Below, in pieces: positions 47,020 to 60,602 of a stretch of 64,000 nt of DNA. Under the pieces are notes generated by a model. That model had not been told where the DNA came from. It saw only the letters and a list, made by a program, of their open reading frames with translations, and searched no databases. Source of the stretch: Manis javanica (taxonomy: Eukaryota; Chordata; Mammalia; Pholidota; Manidae); assembly GCF_040802235.1 (NCBI RefSeq), contig NC_133164.1:111866302-111930301 (forward strand), in the 5' to 3' direction. The translations under genes and the position numbers were made by a program. Each line of letters opens with the position of its first letter. Position 1 is the first letter of the stretch.

Positions 47020-50000
47020 GTAGGAATTTGCCATCTCATTTATTAGGTCCTATTTATTTGGATACAAAACAGACTATTCCATTTTTAAGAGCTCTATTTG
47101 GGTGTTTTTTTCCAAATGCTAACCCCATTATTTTCCCAAAAATTATTCAAGGAAACCACTATATTTCTAATTGCAAATGGTAAGTTTGCTATCTCAGGTC
47201 AAAATTCTGAGGTAGAAAAACAATTTGGCATGTTCCACCATCACTGTATGTTCTTAAATTACAAGAGTAACAATCTGTTAGGAATATAAACATGTTTGCA
47301 GTTTTTCAAAACTTAAAAATTTTTAAACTATTTTTTCCTGTCTAGTAATTAGAATTGGTAAGAGGTAGAGCTACTCGAAGTCAGTATAGAGTCTCAGATG
47401 TGAACACTTATTTATTGCCTGAATGTTCAATCTACCTTAGAGTCAAGATCAACAGATACAGTTTCCCCAAAGATTTTGACAACAGTAGGACATGTTCTGT
47501 ACCCTTCTCCTGCCCCATATTTATAATTTGTAGCTTAAATAAATGACACACTTTTAGGAATCTATTTCTATCATCCCCTTCCCAATCTCCTATAGAAAGA
47601 CGGACATCAGGTTCTGTGCAGATGAAATCTTTGACATAAACTAACAGCACTGTTAATACATTACTGACACTGTTATTTAATTTGAAGTAATTTTTGTTTG
47701 TTTGGTCAGAAATCTACTCCAAAATCAGAGACACCACTTTTCATAGAAGTCACTCAGCAATAACCTGATGTATAGCCAACACTTTGGTACAGAAATATCA
47801 GTTACTCAGGAAGACATTTGGCAATTAGTTCATTTTGGAGGTTTCACCAATAATTTTCCTTATTCAAAGGTATGCATTCTGTAAGTTCTTTTCCTGAAGA
47901 ACTTTAACTAGCCAATTGGGAAATTTCATTAAACTTGCTTTAAAAATCAAAGTTCAAATTTTTGCAAACACAAAGCTCAAACTTGTGTGTAGATCTTTCA
48001 CTACCAATAATCCAAATATCTCTCAAGCTGATTCTATGCCAATTTTATTTATGTAAATATTTTCATGAACTTCATCAGCCTTTTAGGAGGAAGCCATTCT
48101 CCCACAACTTAGCCATCAATCAAAGCCCATAAACCTGTCTTCATCAGAGTATATACACCTAGATGCTTGTCACAAGGTTCATCCTTGAACTCGCAAATGC
48201 TCAACAAGTATCAAAACATTTTAAAAAGAAATATATATATGTATAAAGCATTATGAAAAATTGCATAGTTCATATATTCTTTTGTGCAATAAAGGAGTGG
48301 CATTCAAAGTTTTTAACACAATCTATAGTAAGAAATACATTTTCTGTAGTGGCTCAATAACGCACCCAGGCACATACACAAGGTGATTAAAACAAGTTTC
48401 AGTAAAAAACCTTATATGATATGCTCTAATATTTTCTTTTCTATTCTACCTCATTGAAAGAAGGCTGGTTATAACTGACTCAGTTGTTTCTCTTCTGCAC
48501 TTGGTGGGCTATGACCTGTATTCCAATAGATACGGATGAGCAAATTTAACCTGGATAAAGCCAGACCACCAGAGCTGTATCTTATTGGACCATCGTATTT
48601 GGCCTTCTATAAAACAGACTTGAGCAATGAATTTTTAGTACCTATATTTATTTATTTCATCCCTGCAGTAAGCATAACATTTTCAGAGGAGATGAATTAC
48701 TTACTTGCAGAATATCTCAGTGCCAATTCTCCAAACCCATTTCTCTCTTCAGGCAACATGATGAGGGCAGGTCACATCACCCTACATGTGCAAGGGGACT
48801 TACCCTGCAGGAGAGGGACCCTGAAATTAGGAAACTGGAATCTCATGTAAGAGCCGACACACCCACTCTGAGAGACAGGGCCTGTGGGTAGGGGAAAGAG
48901 AGAGCTGGAAGGGAAGAGGAAAGAGAGAAAGCTTGTATTTACTTCCAAATGCAAAGGAATCTTCTTTTGGCATAGGAAAGAAAGGTCTCTATCCCACTCT
49001 ACCACAGAATGAAAGCACATGCTTCTGGGGAGATAAGAAAGATTTTATTACCCTGTCAATGGCAGCAGATGATTACACAAAAGCTCAGAATGCAGTGCAA
49101 GGGAAACGTGTTTCCCATTAAAAAACCATTTCTACACCCTGGAAATTAGGTTCAGGTAAACAGCCACGACAGGCTTGAAAAGGAGTAAACTTGCAAGTTT
49201 ATTAGCACAATATGTAACTATTTAATATTTAAACATTTGATATGGGAGCCTCCACCAGCATTCTTTACAATAATGGGCATTAAGATCCAAGCCTTATGAC
49301 AGAAATAAAAAAAATCTACTTTGTCCTCATTTGTTCTAATTACACAATAAATACTTCATTGATGCTTGAAAAGGCTCCATCGTTATGAAATTCATAGTTC
49401 CTATAAATAAAATTAATTACATAAAATACTGTGGTAGATTATAAAAATAAGTAAGAAGAAAATCACATAATAATATAAGATTGTGTATCACAAGTAAATA
49501 TAATGCAGAAGCTCACTTTTTGGATGGATTTTCTCCATCGGTTGGATGGGTTGTAGATTCATAAAATGAATCTGTTTTGGCCAATGGAATGCAATAGGGA
49601 GCTTAATTGTCCAAAAACCCCATATGCTTCTCTTAAATTCATAATTGCATTTGCTCTGAGGCTGTGTTTCCCAAGTTTTCTCCTGGCCAATGACTGAGCA
49701 TGGCAGGGCTTCTAAGCCATTCTCATTCCTGAGAGACCAAACTCTTGTGACAGCTGACTTAGTGTGAAGACTCCCCAGTGGTCTTTCTGAACTTTCCTTC
49801 AACTGCGTGGCAGTCTAGGAAGCTTCTGTTCCCACTCTGCCTGCCTTTTCCCTTCACACAGGGGCCGACTTAAGTCTGACATCTGTCCCAGTCTAACTGG
49901 CCCCTTCCCACTGTCTGTCACATAGATGCTTCCACTAAGAAACCTTGTATCTTCACTCCCATCTTCATTTCAGCTTGTGGAGGACCTGGTCTAATAGCGT

Positions 50001-52074
50001 CCAGTAAAGCTTAGACCAGAAGTTCCATCATCTTTAATATTCAATCTTTGCAGGTTTTTGACAAAACTTAAAGATGCATTTGTAATATGGACATGTATTG
50101 ATATTTTTCACTGCCAGTTCAGTATGCACGAATGCCGCCAAAAGTTCTATATGGAAATCTCTTACGGATAATAAACGCTGTGGCAACTACTCCCATGATC
50201 CTTAGCCCCATTTCTTCAGAATCACGAGTAGGAGCATTCATCACCAGGAATGTCTATGAACTTTTTTGCAAGTTTTTCTTCTTTCCTTTTTAACTATTTA
50301 TAGCTTACCCCTAAACCAGACTGCTCTCAGAGAAAAATTTATGGCATGATATCAGATGATAAAGTGCTTATCACAAGAAATTAGTCCATCAATATTTAGT
50401 TATTCCTACATTTCAAAGACCAACTAACTGCCTTTTCCAAATTGCTTGTTTAAAATTGTGAGAGTTGTTGCTTTGAACCATATGTTCTTATAATTGCAAC
50501 TTTTAAACACATTTTGAAATTATATATCTAATATGCAACATCTTATATATAACAGTTATATATATATATATATGGAAGATACATGGTTATATTTGATTTA
50601 AACAGAAAGTGTGGCATCTTGGGGGTGTCACCATCACTGCCTACTCAGCTGTAGATGTGCCCTGTTCACCTTGTACTTGTGTTGGGAGTCCCTGAGCTCC
50701 CATGCATCACATGACCCGTGGAATTCTGAGCTCATTGAGCATTGCAAAGGCTATGAGGGAATGGGGTGGCAAGGAATGATAAACATGTATGTTGCATATA
50801 AATCCTTAGCTCACACACATGATCCATTATCCCATTGGACTCCACTTGCTCAAATTCAAGTTAAATTTCAGGACAGCCATAGTGGGGAATTAAATTTAAG
50901 CATGAAACCCTTCTGAGTACGGGGCCCTGTGTGATAGTGCAGGCAGCACACTCATGCAGCCAGCTGATCGCAAAGGCTGAAGTACTGAGATACACTGAAG
51001 TACTACTTCATATGGTTGTTAAGGTGCTACACTACACAAGCCTATAAAAACTGGGAATGCACACCCGCAGCACGTGCAGTAGGTGTAGGGACAGAAGCAA
51101 CGAGATCAGGTAGGGAGCAATTTCAATAATGCAGGAGAGGGCAACTGTGCCAGCATAGTGGCAGTGAATAGGTTAAGATATATTAGATTCTAAAGGTAAA
51201 CCCAATGGAATTTGCTAAAATATTATGTGGAGGGTGGGAAAAAGAGGAGGATCAAGGATAAGAAAACTTTGGTATTTTGGGCTTTAGCATGTGAGGGATA
51301 AAACTGATACGTTACTGAGATTGGGAAGACTGTGTGAGTAACAAGTTTGTAAGCAATGATCAGGAGTTGAGTTTTGGACGAGTCATTTTGCGGTGTTTAT
51401 TATTCATCTGGGTGGAGATTTGAATAAGCAATTAAATATAGAAGTCTGAGGTTCAGAAATGAGGTGCCTCATGAAAATAGTGTGGGAGAGTCATCCCCCT
51501 GTACACGTAGTACTTAGAGCCACGAGACAAGCAGAAACCATCAAGGGAAGGGAGGTGCATGGAGAAATGGTCAATTTTTCTGTGCCTCAGTTAACCAACT
51601 TATAGGTCCTTTTAAGAGTAAATTAAAGGGTACAAAGCTCTAAACTGCAGCCTGGAATATAGCAGAAACTCAAAAGTTGTTAATTTTTAAATACACCATG
51701 CCAACAAGTATGCCAAGGGCTTTATGTATAGTATTTCTCCTACTCCGCACAACATTATATAAAATTTTTAAAAATTTCCTCTACATATTGACAGATAAAA
51801 ACTTTATGTCAAAATATTTAGCAAACATTTGTAGATCTAGGCAACTGAAGCTTAGAAAGGCTAGGTATCGGGCTTCAAGTTCAAGATGTAGGGGGTCAAA
51901 GAAGGTTGAAGATCTGGAAATAAAGTTGCAGTGATAATCGATAACACCTACTACAGGTAAGATAATCACATATTATTTTTTTAACTGAGTACATTTAAAT
52001 ACATTTAATAAATTTCAATGCAATTTAAAGGAGCTTATTTGAATGGAAACTTTGATTTTCTTTTTAAATCACAG
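47020..52074. other. GAD3 intron 10, about 5 kb
   Basis: AT-rich, with a (TA)n run at 50549-50573 and probable MIR debris at 51570-51915. Open frames (for example 48536-48850, 50611-50916) have no recognised domain and no splice context. Confidence 0.5.
51570..51915. mobile_element. Probable MIR fragments
   Basis: 'ttctgtgcctcagttaacc' (sense-like) and 'caactgaagcttagaaaggc' (antisense-like) are the typical MIR core phrases, both heavily diverged. Confidence 0.4.
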
Positions 52075-52182
52075 GGAATCTGTGGCTTTGAGGCACAGAT
52101 CAACAGTTATATGGAACTTGCAAAATACTTTTATAAGGTTTTAAAGAAAAAAGATAACTTTAAGCTGGTGTGTGATACAGAG
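52075..52182 (+). pseudogene. GAD3: GAD3 exon 11
   Basis: 108 nt = 36 codons exactly as in GAD1, acceptor 'tcacag', donor 'gtaagg'. It encodes GICGFEAQINSYMELAKYFY, KVLKKKDNFKLVCDTE, in the C-terminal small domain. Open. Confidence 0.93.
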
Positions 52183-53005
52183 GTAAGGACTCTTTTAGCT
52201 GTTGTTTTATTTTAAAGATAGTTTAATGGATCTATACTTTCTTTGCTGAATATTCTACCTTAATCTTACCTGAGATAATTATAAAAGCATTCTTAAATAT
52301 TAGTATAAATATTTTATTTTATCTAAATGCAAATCATTTAGGGTTTAAAACCTTTTCCTTTTAAGTTCTATGTCTTACAAGCCAAGGGGCCAAAAAAAAC
52401 CCTTAGTTTTATGATTATATTCTACCTTTTCATTTTTAAGACAAAATTAAAACTATTTGGTTATGACTGCTTTTCTGATTTCTCTGGTACTGAGTCAAGA
52501 GTAATTTAATTGTTCCTAGGTCTTTTCTTATATGGTAGAATATACAGTTGGGTTTAGTGTATAGTAGGTGATATAAGAGAAAGTGGGCTTTAAATTACAT
52601 GATAGTCTTTGGTAAAAATTGTTATTAAGGCACTAAGTAGATACTAATGAAAGTTGAGATTTTTGTTAGCATTATATCCACATTCCTTTCCATGGCCCAG
52701 TGAATTATCCAATGGTATGAACTCAGGCTAACAAAAGTAACAATTAGGAAGCAAAGGTGCTTTGTTTATCTTCTAAATTACCTCCCTCTGACTCTATTAA
52801 TTTTTGTGAGACTTCCACAGTCTTAAGTGGAAATTAGAAGTAAAGGAGTTTGTTTTCAATACTATACACCCACTGATAGCTTGTTTTCCTCTCTGAAACG
52901 AACGTTTATTTAGGAATTAGGTAGGGTTTTAAGGATACTTGTAAAATCACTAAGGAGTTAAATAAGGCTTAAAGGATACTTGTAAAATTTTTATCTTGAA
53001 TTTAG
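52183..53005. other. GAD3 intron 11
   Basis: A 'ggatacttgtaaaat' phrase is repeated near 52934 and 52975; otherwise nothing recognised. Confidence 0.5.
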
Positions 53006-53095
53006 CCTGAGTTCACCAATGTCTGTTTCTGATACTTCCCACCAAGACTTAAACGTATCCCAGAAGGTTCTAAAAGAGATCAAGAACTCCAAAAG
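53006..53095 (+). pseudogene. GAD3: GAD3 exon 12, with in-frame stop
   Basis: 90 nt as in GAD1, acceptor 'tttag', donor 'gtaagt'. It reads PEFTNVCF, stop, YFPPRLKRIPEGSKRDQELQ, K. The stop TGA at 53030-53032 replaces the invariant Trp of the NVCFWY motif (TGG to TGA). Confidence 0.93.
53030..53032 (+). other. GAD3: Premature stop in GAD3 exon 12 (Trp to TGA)
   Basis: Ninth codon of the exon. One G-to-A transition from TGG. Confidence 0.9.
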
Positions 53096-53099
53096 GTAA

Positions 53100-53102
<3 letters not shown>

Positions 53103-53138
<36 letters not shown>
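53103..53138. repeat. (TG)18 microsatellite
   Basis: Pure TG dinucleotide run starting 7 bases after the first base of the exon 12 donor. Confidence 0.95.
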
Positions 53139-53139
<1 letters not shown>

Positions 53140-53727
53140 TGTTTTTCATTTTGATATTGTCTTTTAAATAATGTGTCTGGTTAGTGTGATTGGTTAGTGG
53201 ATGCAGTCATGTGGTCCTAAGCCACTGGTTTAATACTTGCATGGAGCAAGTGAAATCTCAGCCCATCAATTATTTGCAAGTTAATCCAGTCATAATTTAT
53301 ACAATGGGAAAACAGTTATTGAATGCTTAATATGCAAGCTAAGTTTCCTACCATTGGCTTAATTTTTCAGTTAATATTTGTCAGGTGTTCCAATAAGAGT
53401 TAGAGGTGTAAAAGTGAGTAAGACAGCATATCAGTCCTGAGTTTGTTAGAAGGCTTAATGGGAGAAGAGACTAGAATATAAATAACTACAGCTCCTAAGA
53501 GCAGTAGAAGAGAGTGTAAAATACTTATTATAAGGTCATCTGAGCAAAAATTTGAGAGAGATTTTATTACAGATTGAAGAACAATACTGAACAAAAATAT
53601 CAAATGAATATCATAACAAACAGGATATATTAATGATGTATATATATTAAAGATAACCACCATTATATATTATTTATCACATACATTTATTGTACATTTT
53701 TAACCTATCTTATGCAGGCATCATACA

Positions 53728-54045
53728 CAGCTGCCCCTTGAACAATGTGGTGTTAGGAGTGCTGACCTCCCATGCAGTTCAAAACCTATTTTTAGCTTTC
53801 AACTCCCCCAAAACTTAATTACTAATAGCCTATTATTGACTGGAAGCCTTACCAATAACATAAACAGTCAACACATATTTTGCATGTTATATGTATGAAA
53901 TGCTGTACTGTTATAAAAAAGGCCAGAGAAAAGAAAATGTTATTAAGAAACTCCTAAGGAAGAGAAAACACATTTATAATACCATACAGTATTTGGTGAA
54001 AAAAATCCTCATATGAGTGGACCTGTGTTGTTTTCATGGATCAAC
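53728..54045. mobile_element. Nonautonomous DNA transposon (Tigger/MER-like)
   Basis: The left end 'cagctgccccttgaacaatg' and the right end, read backwards as 'gttgatccatgaaaacaaca', are decayed inverted repeats of the widespread mammalian element with CAGTTGACCCTTGAACAACA termini. Both ends are present, so the copy is near full length. The exact subfamily is not assigned. Confidence 0.65.
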
Positions 54046-54051
54046 AACAAT

Positions 54052-54055
<4 letters not shown>

Positions 54056-54101
<46 letters not shown>
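54056..54101. repeat. (AT)n microsatellite
   Basis: About 46 bases of alternating A and T. Confidence 0.93.
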
Positions 54102-54103
<2 letters not shown>

Positions 54104-54210
54104 TACTTTTGAGTTATACCAACATCACAACCACTTAGATAATGTGAGGTGCCTTAGGATATGTTGAACAAAAACTATCTGATATCAGTGTTTAAGGGCA
54201 TCAACTCTTA

Positions 54211-54615
54211 CTTTTATTTTTATTGAAGTATAGTTGATATACAATATTATATTGGTTTCAAGTATACAACATAATTATTGGGCAGTTATCTACATTATTA
54301 AGTGCTCACCCCAATTAGTGTAGTTACTATCTGATAACATACAAACATATTACTGTATTATTGACTATGTTCTCTATGTTGTAATTTCATCTCCAGGACT
54401 AATTTATATTATGACTGAGGTTTTGTGCTCTTTATCCCCTTCGACTATTTCACTCACCCACCCCCAACCCCTTCCCCATGGGAATCACCCATTGCCTTCT
54501 CAGTGTCTGTGAGGCTTTTTCTGTTTTGCTTTGTTTTTTTTTAGATTCCACATAGAAATGAAATCATATAGTATTTGTCTTTCCCTGCCTGGCTTATTTC
54601 ACTTAGCATAATACT
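54211..54615 (-). mobile_element. 5'-truncated L1 3' end, antisense
   Basis: 'tattgaagtatagttgatata' through 'tttccctgcctggcttatttc' is the antisense L1 3' UTR. It is flanked by near-identical 11-bp copies (54200-54210 atcaactctta; 54616-54626 atcaactttta), consistent with a target duplication. Confidence 0.87.
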
Positions 54616-55794
54616 ATCAACTTTTAATATCAGAAAATGTCACTGGGCTCATAAGTGCTGAGAGAAAATAGAGATTGTTTTGTTTTGCTTGTCATAATAC
54701 CCCCTATTTAAATATTTTATGATTTGAGGGGAGTATTAGGTGAAGCTCTTAATTTTTTTCTAGACACATAAGTGTTATCCTTCACTAGAGTTAATTACTA
54801 CCAGCTGACAGTGAGTTAGGTGCATTTACACAGACTTGCAAGCTGGTTCCTGGAGGTCCACACAGCTTATCTATCAGAGAACGGTCCCTTTTAGGGTCCC
54901 TTTTAGGAGTCTGCACATGTTCCTGAAGAAAGGCAAGGGGGAACCATGAAACAGGTTTTTAAATATTGCAGTCAATAACTAGAATTTGTTATTTTATAGT
55001 CATGTTGATTCATTAAAATATTAAATAAGTAAAGACATGAAATGAAATGAAATGCTGATTAAAGGTGATATGTAAACATGTGCTTCTGCACTGCCGTTAC
55101 ATAAAGGGAAAGTTAAGTAATGGGTGGCATCTGCAGTGTTTTAAAAGTAAACTGTACGCGGAAGCAGAAGTTTCGAGAAGGAGAGCGTGTTGAGTAGCTA
55201 TAGAATGCTCTCCTCTGGCTTTCCCATGTGTCAGTGCCTCTTGGCCCTATAATAATAATATACAAATATGGTACAAGGCTACAGGCATGGTATTGCTTTA
55301 GGAGCTGTACAGGACAATGAGGCAGAGTTTGTCTCTGACATTTATGAAGAAACTGTTTTGATACAAAACAGGTGACCTGGTAGAAAGTCTCAAGATATAT
55401 ATAATTCAAATAATGAAAGTTATTATTTCATGAATATGCTATTTTTCTATTCCCTATTTTATCTTACCTCATTCCCAGATACTTCTATTTGATTGCTATA
55501 TAAAATAAGCAAAATGTCACGTAACTTTCTTTAATGCATTCTAGCATACATGCAGTATTTTATGCATTTGGTAATTGTGAATCACCGAGTAATGAGAGTC
55601 ACAGTATGAATACAGAGCATGCTGTTTTTTTTTTTCTGTACTAAGCCGCTTTATAAAGGTTGTGCCTGATCGTTTTATGTGGCCTGCAGTTTGCTTCAAA
55701 CTGATTGGTGGTTATGTAGCCATCTAGAATGTGGAAGAGTGTATACTTGAAAATCCCTTTACTAGTATTTGCATTTACACACAGATTGCTCCAT

Positions 55795-55958
55795 TGATTG
55801 AAGCACAGACACTAGAAGAAGGCACAACTATGATAAGCTACCAGCCAGGTGGGGACAAAGTAAATTTTTTTCAAATGGTCTTTTTTAATCCTGCCACAAG
55901 ACAAACAGATGTTGACTACCTTATTGATGAAATTGAAAGACTTAGGAAGGATTTATGA
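55795..55958 (+). pseudogene. GAD3: GAD3 exon 13 (terminal)
   Basis: Acceptor 'cacacag'. It encodes [57 protein letters not shown] and the TGA stop at 55956-55958, aligned without gaps to the C-terminus of GAD1 and GAD2. Open. Confidence 0.95.
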
Positions 55959-56339
55959 TACTTCAATATGAACTTCAATATAATACTTAATGTGAACAAA
56001 TGTAAATGCTAACTCTAAAAAAATCTACTACTGTAAATGACAAGGAATACTATGTGATATCCTCTCTTTTAGAACTTCTATTCTCTTTTATCCTATGCTA
56101 TCTAAGATGAGGAGAGGCGAGCCAGTTCATTGAACATAAGTAAATAGATAGATAGGTTCAAGTTTATTCATGCACTTGTTATTTAATAGAAATTGCTGAA
56201 AATCATTAAATGTCAGGTACTTTTCTGGGTGGGTTTAGAATACATCAGTAAATAAGAAAGAGAAAAATTCCTCATCTTATAAAGTTAGGGAAAGTTCCAT
56301 TGTGGACTTTCACAATGTTGTTATTTAATTTAAAAAATT

Positions 56340-56500
56340 AAAAAATGATTGTAACTTAAGTATTTTTAAAAATTTGAATCACTCTGTATGTGTTAGTGTT
56401 TTTCTTTCACAATGTATACATAGATCAAATCATCATGATGTACAATTCAAAATCCTATAATTTTATCTGTCAATTATACTTCAATAGAGCTGAAAAAAGA
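56340..56500 (+). mobile_element. Old L1 3' end fragment
   Basis: 'tcatgatgtacaattcaaaa' through 'tgtcaattatacttcaatag' followed by 'agctg' is the conserved end of L1M 3' UTRs (...CAATTATACCTCAATAAAGCTG). Confidence 0.65.
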
Positions 56501-59500
56501 TATTTTCTAGATATAGAAAAAAGCAAATGATTCTATAAGCTCAATGAAAGCTGAAATCTTAAAAATTAGTGTCTCATGATGGGAAAGGTGGAAGGAAATA
56601 TAGGATTGAATTTAGAGAAAAATATGAAGAAGGAAAGAATTTAAACATATGTATATCTCCTTTATAGCCTATTAACAATATACTTTCCACAAATGGACAA
56701 AGAGAAGCATGTACCCAGTGAGAAATCTGTAGTCTTGGCCGTGTAGAGGCTCAGTGTATAATTAATGTTAGTCCTGAATATTTAATCATTTCCTATGTCA
56801 AACAGATCCAGAGATTTAAAAAAATACACTAAGCAAAATTAAAGTTCTTTATTGGTTTTGTCTTTATTAATCCTTCAGGGTACAATTAAATATTGTCACG
56901 GTTCTCCAATACAGAGAACTTTGTACCTTTCTGTTTTCCAAGCTATGTTGCATTCATTCAAATTAAATGTGGGAGAACTTTCATATTTTAGAAATAAAGA
57001 CACATGAATTGGGCTAGAAATTATTTTTAATTGTGCTTCTATCAAATAAATTAGACATTTCATGTTCTCAGAGGAAATAAAAAATTAATTATACTACCGA
57101 CTTTGATAGGTTGCATCTTTGTGAAATATAAGGCATAGCAGTTAATTGTCTAAGTGCAATGTATCCTTTGATAAGAGTTACTGCTCTAGACAGGAAGGTT
57201 TATTCCAAATTTGATCTGGTTTGTCATAAATATAAACCTGTGTCTTCCCTGTGGATTATTCATAGTTGCCTCTCATTAGTTGCCTATCATTACATGAAAG
57301 TTATCACAGATTAAACGTTTCCTTACCGTAAGTGCTCTTTTAAGTTTCTTTGTCCCTATATTCACAATTTTAGTTATTGCTTTTATTTTTTAATAAGCAC
57401 TTTGAAAGAAGAATATACTAAATCATAATAGCATTTTAATATAATATGTGCATTAAGTGGTTATATAAACTAGTTTAAACAGTGCTTTCTTCCAATATAC
57501 GTCTATGAATTAAGTAAGTGTATCTTGTAGAGTTTGTAGAAATCCACAAATTTGATTTATTCAGTGGTGCCCTGTGAATCACAAGGAACCTAAAAAGAAG
57601 TGTTCCTTTATTGAGGTCTGCAGCATTTTAATTATTTGGATACCTGTTTTACACATTGTTGAAAGTTTGCGACATTTAAGGAAAAGATAATATTCATTAA
57701 CCTAGGTCAGCCTTTCCCCTAGTGAACCTGGATTATTTTTTATTTCATGGTCAATCAAAATTATTTTTGACACAGAACCATTGTTCCCATGTCTGTTCTC
57801 TCGATCAAGGGTCTGGCATTAGCCTTGTATTACATGAAATAATGTCTGAATTTACCTTCTGTAACTTATAAGAATTCTGTAAAAAGAGTTCTTGCTGCTG
57901 AAATAACTTAATATAAAATTCTTAAAGAGATTTACTAAGTTCATTTTTTCTTTTGAACTTTTCCCCCAAATATTACATTATATTTTTAAAACAATGAATA
58001 GCATTCATTTAACCAGCAGAAATTACTAGCAGAGAATCTCCAAAACTTAGGGCAAAATGGGGTAGACCAAAAAAATTAATCAATGTATCAGAATTTTTTT
58101 TCTTCAATTCAACGTACTACCATAGAATTGTGCACAACATATGGACATTGATTTTTGGAGGCAGTTTCAGGGATAGATGAGACGAGGAGCAAGCCTTGAG
58201 CTGAGAACACTAGTTATACAGGCTACAGCAATAAACCAAGGAGGGATAAGGGACTGGTAGCACCAGGCAGTAGGGAATTAAGAGCTATTTAGGAAGTAAA
58301 ATCTCCAAAATGCACTGGTAGATAAAGAAAAGTTCAAAGAGCCTGAAGTTTCAAGCCTGAAAGACAGGTTAGATCTTCGTAGCACAGAAACCCAAAAGCA
58401 AGATGCACCTGAGCACAATGTCATTAGTCCACTTCCTTTGCATAGAGTAAACAAACTGGAATTTATGGATTTATAGAGTTCAGCTCTCTGGAAAATCTCA
58501 CATGAGCTATGTAACTATCTGAGTACACAGTGGAGAGGTTTCACAACTAAGTTCCCTTCTGTGTAATTAATGTAGCATTACACATTACTTTGAGATTTCA
58601 TATGTTAATGTAGGTCACAGAACCTCCTGAATGAGCAAAAGAGGACCTGGGGAACTACTTGACGATTCCAAACCTCCCCCTGCTTTGTGCTTCCCAGTTA
58701 TGTCTGTGACATTCTTAGTAAAGCTTCGTACTGGACAAGATCTCTGGTTCGATTCTGACTTGACAGTCAGATCCTGTGAATTATCTCAGTGATTATCTAA
58801 CCCAGGAGATTGAGTGAATGCTTGAAGACTGGTCTACGTGAACCTTACATTTTCCACTGCAGCCCTACAGATATGGACCCTGAACAGGGAAAAGCCAACG
58901 GGGCACTGGTCTGGACTCTAAACACTCTCTCTTTTGCTGAATTGTATTGCTCTATATCCTTGGATTCTTCAGTTTTCTGTCTGGCTTTTTTCTCATCCCA
59001 CTTGGTCCCTTAACTCTCTGACTGGAGAGTGATTTTCTCCCCTCAAGTGTCTGGCTTTGACATGAGTCTTCCATCTATGACACAGCTTTTAATGTTCATT
59101 CTGCCCAACCAGCCAGACTCTTGGCCACCACCCCACAGCAGGAGTTCGGGGTGTCAGCCCCAGCCAGGCTCTCTGCCTCACTTGTCACCCTCATTGTTGG
59201 CTCTCATCTGAATGCTATTTAACTCTTCCCATCAAAAGTGTAGCTATCCTACAAAGGACAGCCCAAGGTTCCTCATTCCTGATTCTTTTTCCTAATCCAA
59301 ACCCCCACTATGGAACATGGGTACAAACCAATATTTTGCAAGATTATTGGAATTTATTCCTCCAATATCATGTGAGACTTCTTATCTCTAGGTCCCTATG
59401 ATAGCTATCCTGTTACAAATACAACTAAAGGCCATTAAATCTTTCCGATCTTCACTCCCACATGGAATTTCCTTTCACCTAGAAAAACTTTGTTAGAAGC

Positions 59501-60537
59501 TTCCTTGATAAAGTTATGATAGTGGTTATGCTGATATATTATTTAAACCATATATAGGAATAGTAGATACTCCCTTAAACCATATCCACACTCTCAAACT
59601 GGTGAACTGTTTATAAAGAACACTGGTATGCCTTAAATTCAGCAGTTCTTTGGGTATTTCACAGTCTTACTATCTTCCACCTTCTGCTCAGTATTCTGAA
59701 ATTTCCTGTTAAGAATGACTTTTCATTGTCTTAAAGAAGTAGCTTTGGCACCTCTAGTTGCAAAACTTACTATGCTTTTAATATAAAATCACTAAATTGG
59801 CTCTGGACAATAGTTTCTAGCAATATATGAGGTTACAGGTCCTTGGAAGGCTATAAATATTTTTCTTATTTCTATTTTGGTAAAAACAAATAATTGAATT
59901 GGGTTCTACAGTCTCCTAAGTTAGAGCCACTGGTTAGGTGCATAATGAAAATCTTATGTAAACATTTGTTGATAATGTGATAATAGCTAATAAGACAACT
60001 TAACCTTTGATAGCCATTTTCTTGTTTAAAATCACCTAGGCATAATTTATTTTATTTTAGCTGGTTTTGTTTCTTAATGAGATAACAGCAAGAATAAAGG
60101 TGATTTTTTGAGGCTACTACTCCCCGTTTACCAATATAAAGAGATGAATGGAAAAATTAATTCGAGACTCAGAAATTTTTGAGGCAGCAAGCAAAGCACT
60201 TGGGTCAAAACAATGCATGTTACGTTGGCTTAGATTGGTCCTATATTTCCAGGCAGACTGAATAATCTTGGCTGCAGAGACCTCACATGTATTTGGAGCT
60301 TGTACTTGGAAATGACCCATGATTTCAAATTTTCCCTTGGCAATCCAGCAATCCCATCTGGGAGCATTTTATCACTGTGGTCCCTTGGGAGTATTTCATG
60401 ACACATTTAATCTTTCACAGATAGTAAACACAGCATTTCCAGGTCTCAGCTCCCCTTATTCCCATTTCTCAAATCATTTAAAGGTAAATCGAAATAGAAG
60501 TGGAGCCATACCCAAATTATCCTTGGCTTAGTGAAGA

Positions 60538-60602
60538 TGACATAGTTCATAGTTTGTGTTAATTGGCTAGTGGTATGACATAATTCATAGTTTGTGTTAA
60601 TT
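60538..60602 (+). repeat. 27-bp direct repeat
   Basis: Two copies beginning 'tgacatagttcatagtttg' and 'tgacataattcatagtttg' (60538-60564, 60576-60602), one mismatch, 38-bp period. Confidence 0.85.

Larger units (their letters stand above)
53096..55794. other. GAD3 intron 12
   Basis: Holds a (TG)18 tract, a DNA transposon remnant, a long (TA)n tract and an L1 tail, listed separately. Confidence 0.6.

Noticed and set aside
48536-48850. 104-codon + strand frame in GAD3 intron 10
   Set aside because: No recognisable domain or conservation evidence from sequence alone; ordinary chance frame.
50611-50916. 101-codon + strand frame as a gene
   Set aside because: Non-ATG start, no domain, no splice context, lies in a GAD3 intron.
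58660-58800. Possible LTR end ('attcttagtaaagcttcg' and following)
   Set aside because: No TG...CA bounds, target duplication or second copy in the window to support it.
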